Shown here: one piece after another, positions 12,764 through 24,433 of the stretch
Numbering within the stretch: position 1 is the stretch's first letter
How the letters are laid out: each line of letters starts with the position of its first letter
Translations under genes and position numbers: made by a program
Notes under the pieces: model-generated
The model's database searches: none
The model's input: only the letters and a program-made list of their open reading frames with translations
What the model was told of the DNA's origin: nothing
Assembly (NCBI GenBank): GCA_022578605.1
Contig: MU394075.1
Coordinates: 310,001-374,000, forward strand
Direction of reading: 5' to 3'
DNA from: Camillea tinctor
Taxonomy: Eukaryota > Ascomycota > Sordariomycetes > Xylariales > Xylariaceae
DNA length: 64,000 nucleotides

Positions 12764-14269
12764 ATGATTAAAAATATTTGCCATGAAATTGGGGAATCCC
12801 TTTACAAGATATATCGATGGGTGAGGCATGAAGGGGACTCAACATCAGTTACCCTTCGTGACTTCGAATCTGCCCTCCGTTTAAAGGATCAGGAACTTCG
12901 TGAAGAAAAGGAGAACACCGAGGCCATGGTAAGATATTCTACTCCATTAATAAATAACATCGGCAGAAGACCAAGCATGATATATTATCCTAGATAGGAA
13001 AAAAGGTAAAACCCCTAAAACAATTTTACTCATATAATTCTACAGGCTACCCGCCGGAGTAAAGAGATACAAGAACTCAGACAGATAATAAAAAATTTGA
13101 AATCGGTAAATCATCAACTCGAAGAGGCAAATCGCATATCCGAAGCCCATATTTTCAGTCTTCAGTCATACAGACCCGAGTTAACTACCGATGAAGCTCG
13201 CCGGGTAAGATACATTATTTACTCCCAGGGTAATTTTAACTAATTTGGGTAGATGTACAAGGAGCTGGTAGACGGAGTGAGCGACTGGGTTGAGGACTGG
13301 GCAGAACCGATCTCTGAACCTGATTTCAAACCCATACCTCCATGGCTTGAAGCCAAACATCGCCCCGCTTGCCTCGAAAAGTTTATACTATTCATAAACC
13401 AACACCGCGACCTGAAATTCAGTATTAGATTACCAGATATTGACCAAGAGGTCCTCACTGCAACAGTTATACGGTTTCTTTACGAGAATGTGTTCTCCGT
13501 TGCTTTCACTGGCACATCAGGGTACCACTACGAGACAATAATGAGCTTGGCAGAATCCATGATACACCACATGGACCCCAAATTAGGTCAGTATATTAAT
13601 ATAATGTCATAAGACATTTAAATCTTGGAAACTCCTAATCGATTGTGTTTAGATCTCGTTGCTGTTCGAATCTGGCGGGCCCAAGCCTGTCGTTCCTTAA
13701 TTGCTCACCCGGATTACATAGTTGATCGGCAAAACCACGTCAATGCACTATCATCACAATTATTCGAACTCCTAGAATTCCTTCCCAAGAAGCCCAAGGA
13801 CGTTTACAGGGACTCTATCCAATCTATGATTGTGGAACCTGCTGTACGCCTCCAGGAGCGATTTCTGACAGAAAGCAACCTGTTCCACTTGTCATTCGAC
13901 TCCCGAGGTCCTGAGCCTGGGAGCTCGGTTCGCAGAGACTTGTCCGATGCGGGTCTAGCCTCGTATATATACACTAAGGAATTGGTGGACATCGCCAAGA
14001 GTAATCGTAAACTCCTGCTGGACAAATTGGATCCACCCCCCAATACTGAAGAGGTCAGAGAGAACCTTTACATCATGTGTTCCATGTACCCAGCATTGAT
14101 TAAGCGGGGGGTTGGTGAGAGGGACGACTACCAGGAACCACAGGTTGTGTTTAAGGAAAAGATATTGGTAGCCTGGGCGCCTCCAGATGTAAAAATCGAG
14201 TTAAATTCTAGGATGCGTCAGGGCCACCTTTATAGGGCCATCTCGGAAGCAACTAGCCATGCGAGATGA
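12764..14269 (+). CDS. Coiled-coil protein of unknown function
   Basis: I do not recognise this family. Four exons (12764-12928, 13046-13204, 13253-13586, 13653-14269) give about 424 residues with every junction in frame. Residues about 30-100 are rich in Glu, Lys, Arg, Gln and Leu and read as a coiled coil (around RLKDQELREEKEN and KEIQELRQIIKNLK). The remainder looks like a compact globular fungal domain with a conserved-looking VRIWRAQACRSL stretch near residues 222-233. No signal peptide or membrane segment is seen, so a cytosolic or nuclear protein is likely. It is transcribed away from the Hsp70-like gene, which would allow the two to share a promoter. The start could lie further upstream, but the ATG at 12764 opens the coiled-coil exon and fits. 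Confidence 0.75.
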
Positions 14270-15001
14270 AAATCATGCTCGATATACTTTGCATTACAAT
14301 ACGACATATCAAACAGATTGGTGATATCAGATAGTGTTGGCACACAACTCTAAGGCCTATATCATAGAGAAACAATGTTACATGGGAGGAAAATTGATTT
14401 AATGATCTTTTGATAGTATTTCTTTTCGAACTTTCTTAAAGTAACATCATCTCCAATGAACAACTGTATTTGTCATCTATCTAATGACCCATGCATCGCA
14501 TGCATGCTCTTCTTCATTGACATTAACATTAACTCGCCCATTATGTCACCTGGGTAAGGACCTAATAAAATATACATGTTTTACAGTTTGACACTCCTGT
14601 GCTTCTCAAGTTGTAGGTATTATATCGTGAGAAGCTGAGATCGGCCTCGAAACAAAATAAAGCAACTAATTGGATATAAATAAATCACGCTATCTTGCGT
14701 AGTTGCCTACCTAGGTAGATAAGCAACTTAGCTATTCACTCACAAGATATGGTTTTCTCCTTTATAGCTTGTATTGTGACAGTAACCCTAATATTCTACT
14801 TCCAGTTTTAAGTTTCGAGGGAATGAGCAAGGTACACCACTGTTTTATTGTATAAGCTTTTAGTTGTTAACCATTGGCACACAAGGAGCACGACGTCTCT
14901 TTTCACTATAACACTTAAGATTTGTTACATTAAATTTCCCATGCCTAAAATCCCATATTCAGGTAATACCAACATATACCCTGATATTAGGACTTATGAG
15001 C
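14270..15001. other. Intergenic region between convergent genes
   Basis: AT-rich DNA between the 3' ends of the coiled-coil gene and the RBR gene. It carries an ACCTAGGT palindrome at 14709-14716. No gene is seen. Confidence 0.5.
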
Positions 15002-16102
15002 TCACCATCTGGCCGCGTCCCAACTGAATGAATGGCCGCAACCTAGATCCCGATGGCCTACAGAAAATACATATTAGCCATTATCAATATTGAATCAATA
15101 AATCGAATGAGAGGAAAAGACTCACAAGTCATATGGTCACTGAAATTAAGCTGTTAGTAAATGTACACCAAACCCAATACTTTAGGTGAAGGGGAGAAGT
15201 GAAGAGCTTCAAACTCACCAACCGCCATTCTTCTCAATTGGTCGTTTACAGTTCGGGCAGGGTTTGGTCAGTTTCTTGAAAACGCGATTAGTTGCATTTT
15301 CTTCTTCTCTCAATCTATCCGCCTGTCGTTTAGCTTCCTCTTCAAGGCGTCGTTGCTCTGCCATGCGGGCGGCTTGTTGATAAGCTCGCCTTTCTTGCTC
15401 AGATTTAGCTTGTAGGTATGCCTGGGTGGCTTTTTTTCCTCTTAAGAGACTTTGAGCAAACACAGAATCTGCGTCCTGGATCATTCGTCCTAATCTCTCC
15501 TGTTCCATCGCCACGGACTCTAATAGAGCTGCTGCGACCTGTGCCTTGCTACGGAAGTTTTGAGGATTAGCTAGAAAATTGTCGTATTCGTCGCATGTAT
15601 GATCGCGGTGCCAAGCCACACGATGGCGGAAGCAAAATTGCTGTTCGCAATGAAGGCAGAGAACAAGTGGCTGTTTATCTCCGGCGTCGTGTACCTGGCC
15701 ATTGCCGCAACCTAGAGGACACCATGCGAAGTTGCGGACTTTAGAGATGAGTTGCTCAACTGCAAATGCCTGATATCTAATATTTATTCGGAATAAGGAA
15801 GTATTGTAGTCAATAGAAAGCTTCCTAGTAAAAACAATGGGGGCAGAGTCAATATACCTAGCGAATACCTCGGTACTCGTACATCTCTGGACTTCTTCGT
15901 AGTCCAAGCGCTCAGAGCACTCTGGACATCTGAGTTGGTTAAGCAGGCCATTCTGTATTTGGGAGGCCAGTGATAAATCAGTACAGCCAAGGCACAACGA
16001 CGGCACATGGGTGCATCGCCTTGTTATCGTGGCTTTGGGAAATAAGTCAATAGGTTTGTCTTCAAGACATACTACACACTCTGTGAGTCTTGCTTCAGAC
16101 AT
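15002..16102 (-). CDS. RBR-type (RING-IBR-RING) E3 ubiquitin ligase
   Basis: Predicted RBR ubiquitin ligase, which passes ubiquitin from E2 to its own RING2 Cys and then to substrate. Four exons (16102-15858, 15776-15219, 15139-15126, 15057-15002) give about 290 residues. RING1 starts at CVVC (C9, C12) with CTH, CLGC and CPEC following. The IBR domain includes WCPLGCGNGQVHD, LVLCLHC and CFRHRVAWHRDHTC. A charged helical linker rich in Gln, Glu, Arg and Ala follows (about residues 170-255). RING2 is CPNCKRPIEKNGGC then DHMTC and ends GCGHSFSWDAARW. The Cys of GGC is the position of the catalytic Cys of Parkin and HHARI. The third exon is only 14 bases. The first intron (15777-15857) is 81 bases with no in-frame stop, so its retention would only add 27 residues. 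The protein is shorter than animal RBRs and has no UBA or Ariadne domain. Confidence 0.9.
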
Positions 16103-17152
16103 TTTCGAAGCCTCAGTTGAGTAGCCTGGAGCGTTTGAAAGAAATGCGAATAATATAAAATGAAAATAAAAAAGCCAAGTGATGATCTAAGAAAAATGTG
16201 GTCAAGCTCATATGATGACTTGGTACTCGACACCCTATGCACGAGTCCACTGGACAATGTTTTATTTATACAAAGCTCTATATGGCGGTCTCAGTCACTT
16301 TGTTCCGGACCGAACGAAATTAATTAGTATAGAACTCTCTGGCAGCATCGAAATGAGTCAAGAACAAGCCCATATGTGGCTTTAAGAGAAGATAGCGATG
16401 AGGAACCTCAGGTATGATTTTGCCAAAAGAAGATAGTGGATGCATTTACATATTTTATTTAGGTTGAGGGGCTGACGTGTACTGACTGTTTATAAGTGAC
16501 CTATAGGGTTAAAATACAATTCCACAATATGAAAGGCAATTCCTTTTTCATATGGAGGTTTCCTAATAGTTTGAACAGAAACTAATACATTTCAAACTGT
16601 TACGATGTAATTAGATACCCTGATCTGCAGGCCCACATATAATCGTCAACTAAGAGGGATGCCGACATGCAAGAGAAAGGCATGTGATGGACGGAAGAGG
16701 GGTTAGGAAGGAATGAAGCCATTCAGGCACCAACATGTATCTTATATCTAAACTAGAAACCTGAGGCAACATGAGGTAGGCAGCGCCAACATTAGGTCTA
16801 TAGGAAGACGACGTCGGAGATGGGTAATGCTTCTCAGGCCATTCTATATCAGTTATTCAAATTTTTGAACACACAGGTTTACATTCCTCAACACAAACAC
16901 CTTTATGTTTAATAGAAAAGTACTTCGATGCAACAATATTTCGGCCTCGATTAACGTTATTTGGTAGCAGCGAGCCGTAAATGCGCCAATTAAGAACCGA
17001 AAGATAATGCTAAGATATGCAGTAGGTATATTATTTATACGTATCTCATAAAGCTATATATTCTACGATGGGAGCCCCAGATGGAGCAATGTAAAGTGGT
17101 GTAAATTGATTTGAAAGTATACCATGTAAGTATATGAAAGCAAACAACTCCA
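16103..17152. promoter_or_regulatory. Upstream region of the RBR gene
   Basis: Promoter side of the RBR gene (minus strand) and 3' side of the Asp-box gene. It contains copy 2 of the dispersed element (16622-16795). No gene is supported in it. Confidence 0.5.
16622..16795. repeat. Dispersed element, copy 2 (upstream of RBR gene)
   Basis: Shares ordered blocks with 12230-12380: CTGCAGG, GGATGCCGA (16657), GCATGTGATG (16680), GAGGGGT (16696), CCAAC (16739) and GCGCCAACAT (about 16782). This copy is about 20 bases longer between the first and last blocks. I saw no clear terminal inverted repeats. Confidence 0.65.
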
Positions 17153-18232
17153 CTAAGTGAGCGTGAGCCATGCTACTCTACCATTCTCGCCAGATGCCCA
17201 ACAGACAGGTCCAGCCATGCACTTCACACTGTCAAAGGTGCCATTATCAAACCCACGCCATGTTCGACCGCTATCGATCGTGAAGTCAGACCCAATTGGT
17301 CCTACAGCGAGGGCCGTATCCCACAACCCGGGTACCCATGATGATCCAGATCTATAGCCTCCTGGGAAAGAAGTTGATTTGGTCCACGTTTTACCACCGT
17401 CTTGAGACCATGCCGCATTGTTAACAGCGCCGGTGGGTTCTTGGAAATCCCCGCCAACTGCAATACCATGCCATTTATCCCGAAATTGTACGGAAAAGAC
17501 ACCTCCAGCTTCGCCTCCGGTAATAGAACTGTTAGAGACTTCCCAGTCATAACCATTCCGGCTTCTAAATACGCGACCGGGGTTAACACCTCCCGAAGCA
17601 ATATACCACCGGCCTGCTACGGATTCGATGCAGGTTCCGCTCGCGGCAAACCCGAATTCGCCCTCGAGAGCAGGTGGCATGCCGCGGGAGTCAACAATAT
17701 CCCAAGTTCTCCCTCCATCCAGGGTTTCGATAAGCCGAATTTTCTCATCGACAGGGTCGCTCATAGCCATGCCGCGTTCAGGACTCTCGAATGCAATGCA
17801 GTCGTAGAATGCGCTCGCTTCTTGGTTGCTGAACGACAGTGTCCAGGTTTCGCCCCCGTCCTCTGTAGTGTATATGCGCGAGTCCGCTCCCTCGCCGATT
17901 GAGAGGATAACTGCCTTTGCGGTGGACCAGGCTTCTATGTCGCGGAATTCCAGATTAGCGTCTTCTCCCGACAACACGGGCCCGACGGAGACCCATGTGC
18001 CCCCGCCATCCTCGGACCGGAGCACGGTCCCGTTCGTCCCTGAAACCCAAACAACCTTATCCGATACAGGAGCGAGGCCGCGGAACCGCGAGTCGCTTGG
18101 TGTATCTAGGAGCTTCCAGGAAAGCCTAGGGAAATGGGAACTCTTCGAGTTTATCTGTTGGTCGAAGAGGGAGGCAGCACTCAAAGTCGCTAAGCACGCT
18201 CCAAACATATGCAAGGATAGTTTAGACATCAT
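17153..18232 (-). CDS. Secreted Asp-box (BNR) beta-propeller protein, Ycf48-like
   Basis: Single-exon gene for about 359 residues. The N-terminus (MMSKLSLHMFGACLATLSAASL) reads as a signal peptide. The body carries six Asp-box-like motifs: SEDGGGTW, TEDGGETW, TLDGGRTW, a degenerate SRNGYDWE, SQDGGKTW and a looser TIDSGRTW. Such motifs cap the blades of sialidase-like propellers. The overall pattern, including RGLAPVSDKVVWVSG at the start and CWASGENGRVAWL at the end, resembles proteins annotated in bacteria as oxidoreductase or photosystem II stability factor-like. I see no sialidase arginine triad, so enzyme activity is not claimed. A second ATG three bases downstream is equally possible as start. 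The absence of introns contrasts with most neighbours. Confidence 0.85.
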   Translation of the reverse strand: MMSKLSLHMFGACLATLSAASLFDQQINSKSSHFPRLSWKLLDTPSDSRFRGLAPVSDKVVWVSGTNGTVLRSEDGGGTWVSVGPVLSGEDANLEFRDIEAWSTAKAVILSIGEGADSRIYTTEDGGETWTLSFSNQEASAFYDCIAFESPERGMAMSDPVDEKIRLIETLDGGRTWDIVDSRGMPPALEGEFGFAASGTCIESVAGRWYIASGGVNPGRVFRSRNGYDWEVSNSSITGGEAGGVFSVQFRDKWHGIAVGGDFQEPTGAVNNAAWSQDGGKTWTKSTSFPGGYRSGSSWVPGLWDTALAVGPIGSDFTIDSGRTWRGFDNGTFDSVKCMAGPVCWASGENGRVAWLTLT

Positions 18233-18571
18233 AATACCTAGTATAATACGGCCTTCTAGAAGGAGATTTTCTTGAAGTTAAATATTAAGAGTTACAGTAT
18301 TATTATCAAACAGTGACTCGCGATTAACAAATAGACGCGGTGGGATTCTATCTACAAATATATTTTTATATGACGGGATATCACATTAGCGTCGAAATGT
18401 CCCCTTTAAATTACGGTCTTACCGACTTAGGCAGGTCCTTATGTCCTACGTATCTAGACTCCTACGACTGTGGACGGGGTGGACAGGGTCACATAACACG
18501 GGTATTACTGGTTGATGCATATGTATTTGTATCTATGTATTATTCCGTGTACATACTCTCACGATATCGCT
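18233..18571. other. Short intergenic region
   Basis: AT-rich spacer between the start of the Asp-box gene and the end of the next minus-strand gene. Nothing is recognised in it. Confidence 0.5.
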
Positions 18572-19333
18572 TCACTTCTGCTTTTTCCCAGCTCGACCTT
18601 TGAACGGGAAGTATTTGGGGGCTCGAGGGTAAACTATTGGGGTAGTACCGTTCACCCCCTCGCCATTCCCGTCCACACCAGTCTCGCCACCTCGCGCAAA
18701 CGCGCTCCTTGATAGAGGAGGCTTCGAGCCGGACTTGATGCGAGGCTCTTTTTTCTGCTCCGTGGGTGCTGGGGCGGACCGACTGACAGACTTAGATCGG
18801 GGCCTAGCCTTGGTAGTGTCCTCATTTGATGTGCTATCAACAATTGCATCGCTTTCATCTCCCTCGATATGCTCTTTGGTATTTAGAGACTCGATGATGG
18901 AGTTAATCAGGGAGTCAATATCCGAGTCTTCAATTTTAGAAGAGTCATCTTCGTGATATGGATGAGCATCCTCGTTTAGTGATTGCTCTCCGATATCTCC
19001 ATCGCGATTTATCTCCAGGTCTGAAGGATTCTTACGGATTTTCTTCTTGAGGGCCCCATATCTCATCTTTCTAATGAGTTCGAGTTTCTCAGGGTCGAAT
19101 GATTCTGGCATTGCTTCAGCGCACTGCCATTTTGAGCGAAGATACTCTTCATATCTCATAATATTTCTGTCTGCTTCAGACATCGATGCGATATTGGGAG
19201 GCAGGTTGGATATACTATAGGACTTTATCCCAAGATTCAAATCATCAGGTAAATCGCTGAAATCATGACACCGTTTCATAATGTCGATAAGATTACTGGA
19301 TGATGAGGTATCCATTTTAGATTGGTTATCCAT
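18572..19333 (-). CDS. Hypothetical charged, Ser-rich protein
   Basis: Uninterrupted frame of 253 codons that I do not recognise. The N-terminal third may be structured (DIMKRCHDFSDLPDDL, EADRNIMRYEEYLRSKW). The middle is acidic and the C-terminal third is basic and rich in Ser, Lys, Arg, Pro and Gly (RSKSVSRSAPAP, then a tail FPFKGRAGKKQK), as in disordered nuclear or RNA-associated proteins. No signal peptide or membrane segment is seen. The length and biased but protein-like composition favour a real gene. It could be lineage-specific. Confidence is moderate because no family was identified. Confidence 0.6.
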   Translation of the reverse strand: MDNQSKMDTSSSSNLIDIMKRCHDFSDLPDDLNLGIKSYSISNLPPNIASMSEADRNIMRYEEYLRSKWQCAEAMPESFDPEKLELIRKMRYGALKKKIRKNPSDLEINRDGDIGEQSLNEDAHPYHEDDSSKIEDSDIDSLINSIIESLNTKEHIEGDESDAIVDSTSNEDTTKARPRSKSVSRSAPAPTEQKKEPRIKSGSKPPLSRSAFARGGETGVDGNGEGVNGTTPIVYPRAPKYFPFKGRAGKKQK

Positions 19334-22300
19334 AATGGCGAATTAGATGAAAATAAGGGTTAGTATGACTAGTTGTTAAGAACTGTTGCAATTTTCAAGA
19401 TTGGTATTAAGGCATGAAATGTGAAAAGAGTATCTCGGCAAGCCGGCAGAAACCTGTCTAATTGTAGGCTCTTACTCTTTGTTCTGGTTTAGAGGCCCAG
19501 AGCGAGACAGCTGTCAAAGTGGTCAAACACAATAGCTTTGATTGTGCAATAAACACAAAGAGGATTTCAACTATGTGACACAAGTGTTTAGGCGAAACAT
19601 AAAGACTAACAACAATAGACCTTTGTGAGCCGATATCTAATCCTAGATCTAGACATTTCTTGCAATTGTGGAAGGAACAGGGTTAAAACAATCACTATAT
19701 ATCTATCTCTTCATCCTTCTTTCTATGACTTTACTATAAGTCACTAGGCCACACCTTTTTGGTCCCATCAAGCAAGTACTGAGCATACGTAAAAAGGAAA
19801 TAAGGATATTATGAGAGCACAAGATGAAAAAAGAGAAGCCATCTTCAAAGAGGATGTTTGATTACCATTGCTGCTATTCTGTAGTTTCATTTCTGGGCTA
19901 AGCCCTCGAAAGAATGGCTCCTTTATCGGAATAACAAACGGCTGTAAGACAAACAGTATGTGTTAATTTTAGGTAGGTTGCCATAAGTTGTATGTATTAG
20001 TTAGAGGAGAAGTAGTAGGCCTTAAGGGCCTACCTATAGGAGTGTCTAATACACAGTATATGTGTGGTATGCACAGACCACTTACTTCAACAGTATGGAC
20101 TGGGTAGTTAGCATTGCAAAGAGGAGCAGTTATTGGAGGTGATATTTGAAGATGATGTAATGCTTCTGATAGCTAGCCTTGATTACCTATGAAGTCCCTT
20201 CTTTTGACCTTCTTTCTCCTTTAGCAACTATAAACGATGTTCTCCCATCCATCAGTTGGGGGGAAAGGAAAAACGTACGTGGGAACGCTAAGAATGTGTG
20301 TGAGGCGGACCGATCGTATCATTATATCATGACGAGCGTGTTTCTTATATTATACAGATCTAGTGTGCTACGTGGGATGCTTTTGAGTTGACGACGCTAC
20401 TTAATCGGTGCTTAGATCCGCGCGGCGGTGAAAAATTCATTGATCGACCGTATCGCGCAATAGATCAACGCGACGATGAACCTGTAATTTTAAATACGGG
20501 ACTATAGTAAAAAAAAAAAAAAAAAAAAAAACATCGCTTATACTACCCCACGTAAATGCCGACTACTCAGTACTATATCCATCAGTAACTTAAAGTCTCG
20601 AAATACTCTACTCATATTTCTAACCTGACATAAGCCATCAGGTTCACGATAAAATCAACGAGACGAAGAACTTACACGGTAAAAGTAAAGATTTCAAGAG
20701 GCATAATGACTTGATGTTTAGAAGCAACAACGTTTAACTAGGACTCAATGATGAAAGGATAAATTAGACGTAGTTAATACATTTCTTTCGGAGAAAGTCA
20801 CTAACGGGGTGAATTAGTCATTTGAAGGAATTTATATGTGAAAGCTGATGAACAAAGATCATTAGGGATTCAATGTTGAGTTGAGCTAGGTTTATATTCT
20901 AACAGTGACAACGGCAACGGTTTCTTTACGCCTCATCAATAGAGAGGAGGGAAGAGTATTTGAAACATTTCCGTCAATTGACCCTAAAGTGCGCTAGAAT
21001 CTAAGAATCTTGTTGTAGGACCCAAAGAAGGCCAGAGCCTTACGATCATACCCATGCTATTTTAGGCGAGCCATACATCTTCCAAGTTTCAAGTTGCCCG
21101 TGATTCTTGGCTGTTTTAAAAATGCCTAAATACCTGGGTAAGTAGTTGTTCATCTCATCTTTGCCTTCCTAGGTATACCAGACTACAAATAAGCTTAAAT
21201 CTTATGCTCCCTATTCTAATCCTATGCGTTATACTAGACTAGAGAGATACATTACTGAAGTCAAGCACTTGAGATCAGATGGTTTTAGTGTTGTCAAAAA
21301 TTTGGCTTTGTAGTGACAATAATCACGACTTGGACGAGGAGATACGTATGTTTATATATCATAAACTAGGTATTTCAAACCTTCAAACTATACTTGAAGA
21401 TAGAATAACCAGTATCATCATTTCCCCTATCATGCTTCTTCCCCGCTGTTCCCCATTTATTCCAGCAGTTATAGATTTATAGCATGACGTCAAAGCATTG
21501 CCCTGTAGTGTAAAGGCTTAGGGATGCAGGGTTTGAGGGCGAAATTTTACCGAATTGAGTATTGCTTTTGCGAATTTAGAGATTGTTTAATCTCATCTCA
21601 GAGGCCGCCAATGCAGGCAATACACAACTATATCTATCTGTTTGCACGTGAGAATAGTAAATGATGAAAAATAGAGTCTGTTTTTCTCTCTTGTATAACA
21701 CACTAACGATATGTGTTACAGTCACCATTGCATCAACTTGGTCTTCAATTATTGATATATGCCAGAAGATGATATGCATTGAAATAGAAAATTACTTCGG
21801 AAGCTCTAGAATCACTTCAGTAATACACATTGCCTCTTACCATGAGGCATACGGTTTTGTTATAGTCTTTAGTGAAATGGCGAACTCGGTTGAAATTAAA
21901 GGGTCGTTTGGGTCCTCTTGTTACGGATTTGGACGTGAGCGACCGGACCGAATGCGATTGGAGCGAGTCTGTCTCTACACTACCTAGGTAGATTTACACG
22001 TAAGTGCTTCGGCACAGGCCAAGGCTGCAGGATAAGCGGCAGTAAGGGATGATCCCGACAAGGGATCACCACGTTTCGCTCTACATGCACACTAGACATG
22101 TCGCCATATCCCTAGCGAGCGCTATTTCATCAGGCAGGGATATTAACACTTTATCTATTCTTAAATACTCGACTGAACGGCCTCCACACGTATGAACTAG
22201 ATATCGGCAGTGTATATACCTATACTATGTTGTGTAATAACTGTGGTCTTCCATCACTAACGACCAAAGACTATCTACGGCAAAGGCTGAAGGTACAAAC

Positions 22301-24433
22301 ATCGAAAATCAAGGGACACTGCCAGTACTGGTGGCATAATGTTATGTCGACTTGACAGTACTGGATGAGATAGGTAGTACAGATATAATATTATGCGTGT
22401 GGATAGATTGATGAATATCATCTCACATAGCTAGTGACAATAACGTAACATGTCGCAAAGCCCTTGGAAAACAAGATTATAATTACATCTAAGCAATACA
22501 TTGAACGGTCAAGCTCGGGCGCTTCTTCGCTAATTGGGCGTAATGCCACCGACCTTCAACCGTGATATACAACAGACACGAATAAGGAGAACCCGTAGAT
22601 AAGTGGGAGAATGAATAATATAACAAGTTTCTAAATCAATTAGCTATTCAAAGGCAAAATCGAAACATTCGGCAAATTTCTAAAGCCCGCGCGATTCATG
22701 ACTGGAGACACCAACCCACGTTTGGTTTTACGATCGGATCGGACCTTGTTCATTTCCCTACTTTCTCTTCCAAATACAGAACATCTTCTAGAAGACGACA
22801 TATTGATACGACCGATAATGGTAATGAGACGCAATGAATCACTGCCAAGAGGAACCCCGCGAACCCCGCTGGAGCGAGATGGGATCGCATCTTGTCGATT
22901 TGGATCGGCCCCGTTGGTGCCAAGTAAGTGACCAAACCATCCGGTGGCTCTTCTTCTCGTTAGGGTTGGCTCGAGATAAAAATTGAGAGGGCTTAAAGTC
23001 ATTATACGAGGGAACGATCGTTATGGAGGCTAGAGCGTGTTGTCCGGCGGGAGATTTAGCGAGCCGCCGTTGCAACCCGACTTGCATAGTACCTAGTGTA
23101 AAAAGCGCCACGCTTTGAGGGTCAGTGCTGCGGTATCAATAGAAGCTATATTCTCTGATTATTGTCACAGTTGCCTTTGTAGGAGACAATAGTAGAGGTT
23201 GTGAGGAGAGAAAATAACTTGCGTGTTTAACCTATGTTGTTGTGAAGTGCCATAAGGAGACATTCTTCAAATTCTTAACTTACTTTGCCCATCATTCATA
23301 GTCCTCTTTTGTTACCACACGGTTTACAAGAGGGTTTCGACTCTCTTTTGATGTACCCTCATACGTCAAGTTGCGCTTTGTCTGAAAATGTGCCTCGTTA
23401 AAGAAACCGGCATTTATTATTTTCAATTGACGTAGTAGGTAACATCATCAGGGCTCAAGTTGCGGCTTTTAATAGGTTCAGCCATTGTCTTAACTGGCGC
23501 CGAATGTGACTACAGCGTAGTTGTCGGTCCACTGACTGTTTGGCTGACCTCTCTCCAAGTTGCTTCGTAGCGTCTCGCCTCAAAGGAACTAAAAACAACA
23601 ATCACCAAACAGGTAAGTAGTACACAAAGAATCCTCTACATCATATCTTCGCATCCTTTACTCTGAGACAATGTTAATGCCTTTACATAGCCAATGCCAC
23701 TCGTTCGTTACGCACATCGTTGACGGACAGGTCCGCGCCGGTGGTGGTTAAGAGAAATAGACGGCACGGAAGACAATGAGTTGATCAAAGATGCCGGAAC
23801 CCCCCGTAGCAATTAGTATCCATCGTCAAAAGAAAGAAAAAAAAAATAAAGACTATGTGATCATCAGAGCGCTAGACCAAACAAAGTAGAACAACAAACC
23901 AATATGGTGCGAATGCAAATTTGACGCCCGAAAGATGGGCGAGTCAGACAAGTTCGATGGCATGGAGACACTCGTATTTTTTCAGGGGTCTTGACGACTC
24001 CTAACTCCTACTCAGCCCCGAGCTCTAAAGCCTTGTCTGTCAGTCCATCAATTACCTTTCTTGAGATGAATGGAACCCCTTCGTAGGCCCCGGTATTCCC
24101 CCTGGATAGGTTCCCACAGATCCTACGAATCAGAATTCGGGAGCTATGACACTTGCCTGATGAGCAGTGCAATCTTACCACTGACAGACTGCCATAACTG
24201 TCAGCGAGCCCACAAAAGGGATCGGCGTCGTGCAGTGAAGATGATGATCGTCTAGTCCCAGACGAACTGCAACCCTCACCTCTTCATGGGTCCTCATAAT
24301 AAGGAGCGCAACATATTTGTTCTTTGTGCCTACTTAAATATGCTCGAGTGACGGACACAATGGCCAATTCTATTCCTTCAGTCGTCAACTCTTCCACTCG
24401 TTTAAAAAATCCTGTCCAGGTATCAAAACCACC
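19334..24433. other. Long gene-poor, AT-rich region
   Basis: About 5 kb with no supported gene. It contains a run of 23 A residues at 20509-20531 and an ACCTAGGT palindrome at 21982-21989. A GC-richer island at about 22690-23060 holds overlapping open frames on both strands, none with a recognisable domain. The last 300 bases should be the tyrosinase promoter. The sequence looks like decayed non-coding or relic DNA. Confidence 0.5.
20509..20531. repeat. Poly(A) tract of 23 bases
   Basis: An uninterrupted run of A residues on the plus strand in gene-poor DNA. Without a recognisable element body or target-site duplication it cannot be called a retroelement tail. Confidence 0.8.

Noticed and set aside
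20509..20531. Poly(A) as a retrotransposon tail
   Set aside because: No reverse transcriptase remnant or target-site duplication is seen nearby.
22640..23111. Overlapping frames on both strands in a GC-richer island
   Set aside because: I considered a transporter relic, but no motif is convincing in any frame.
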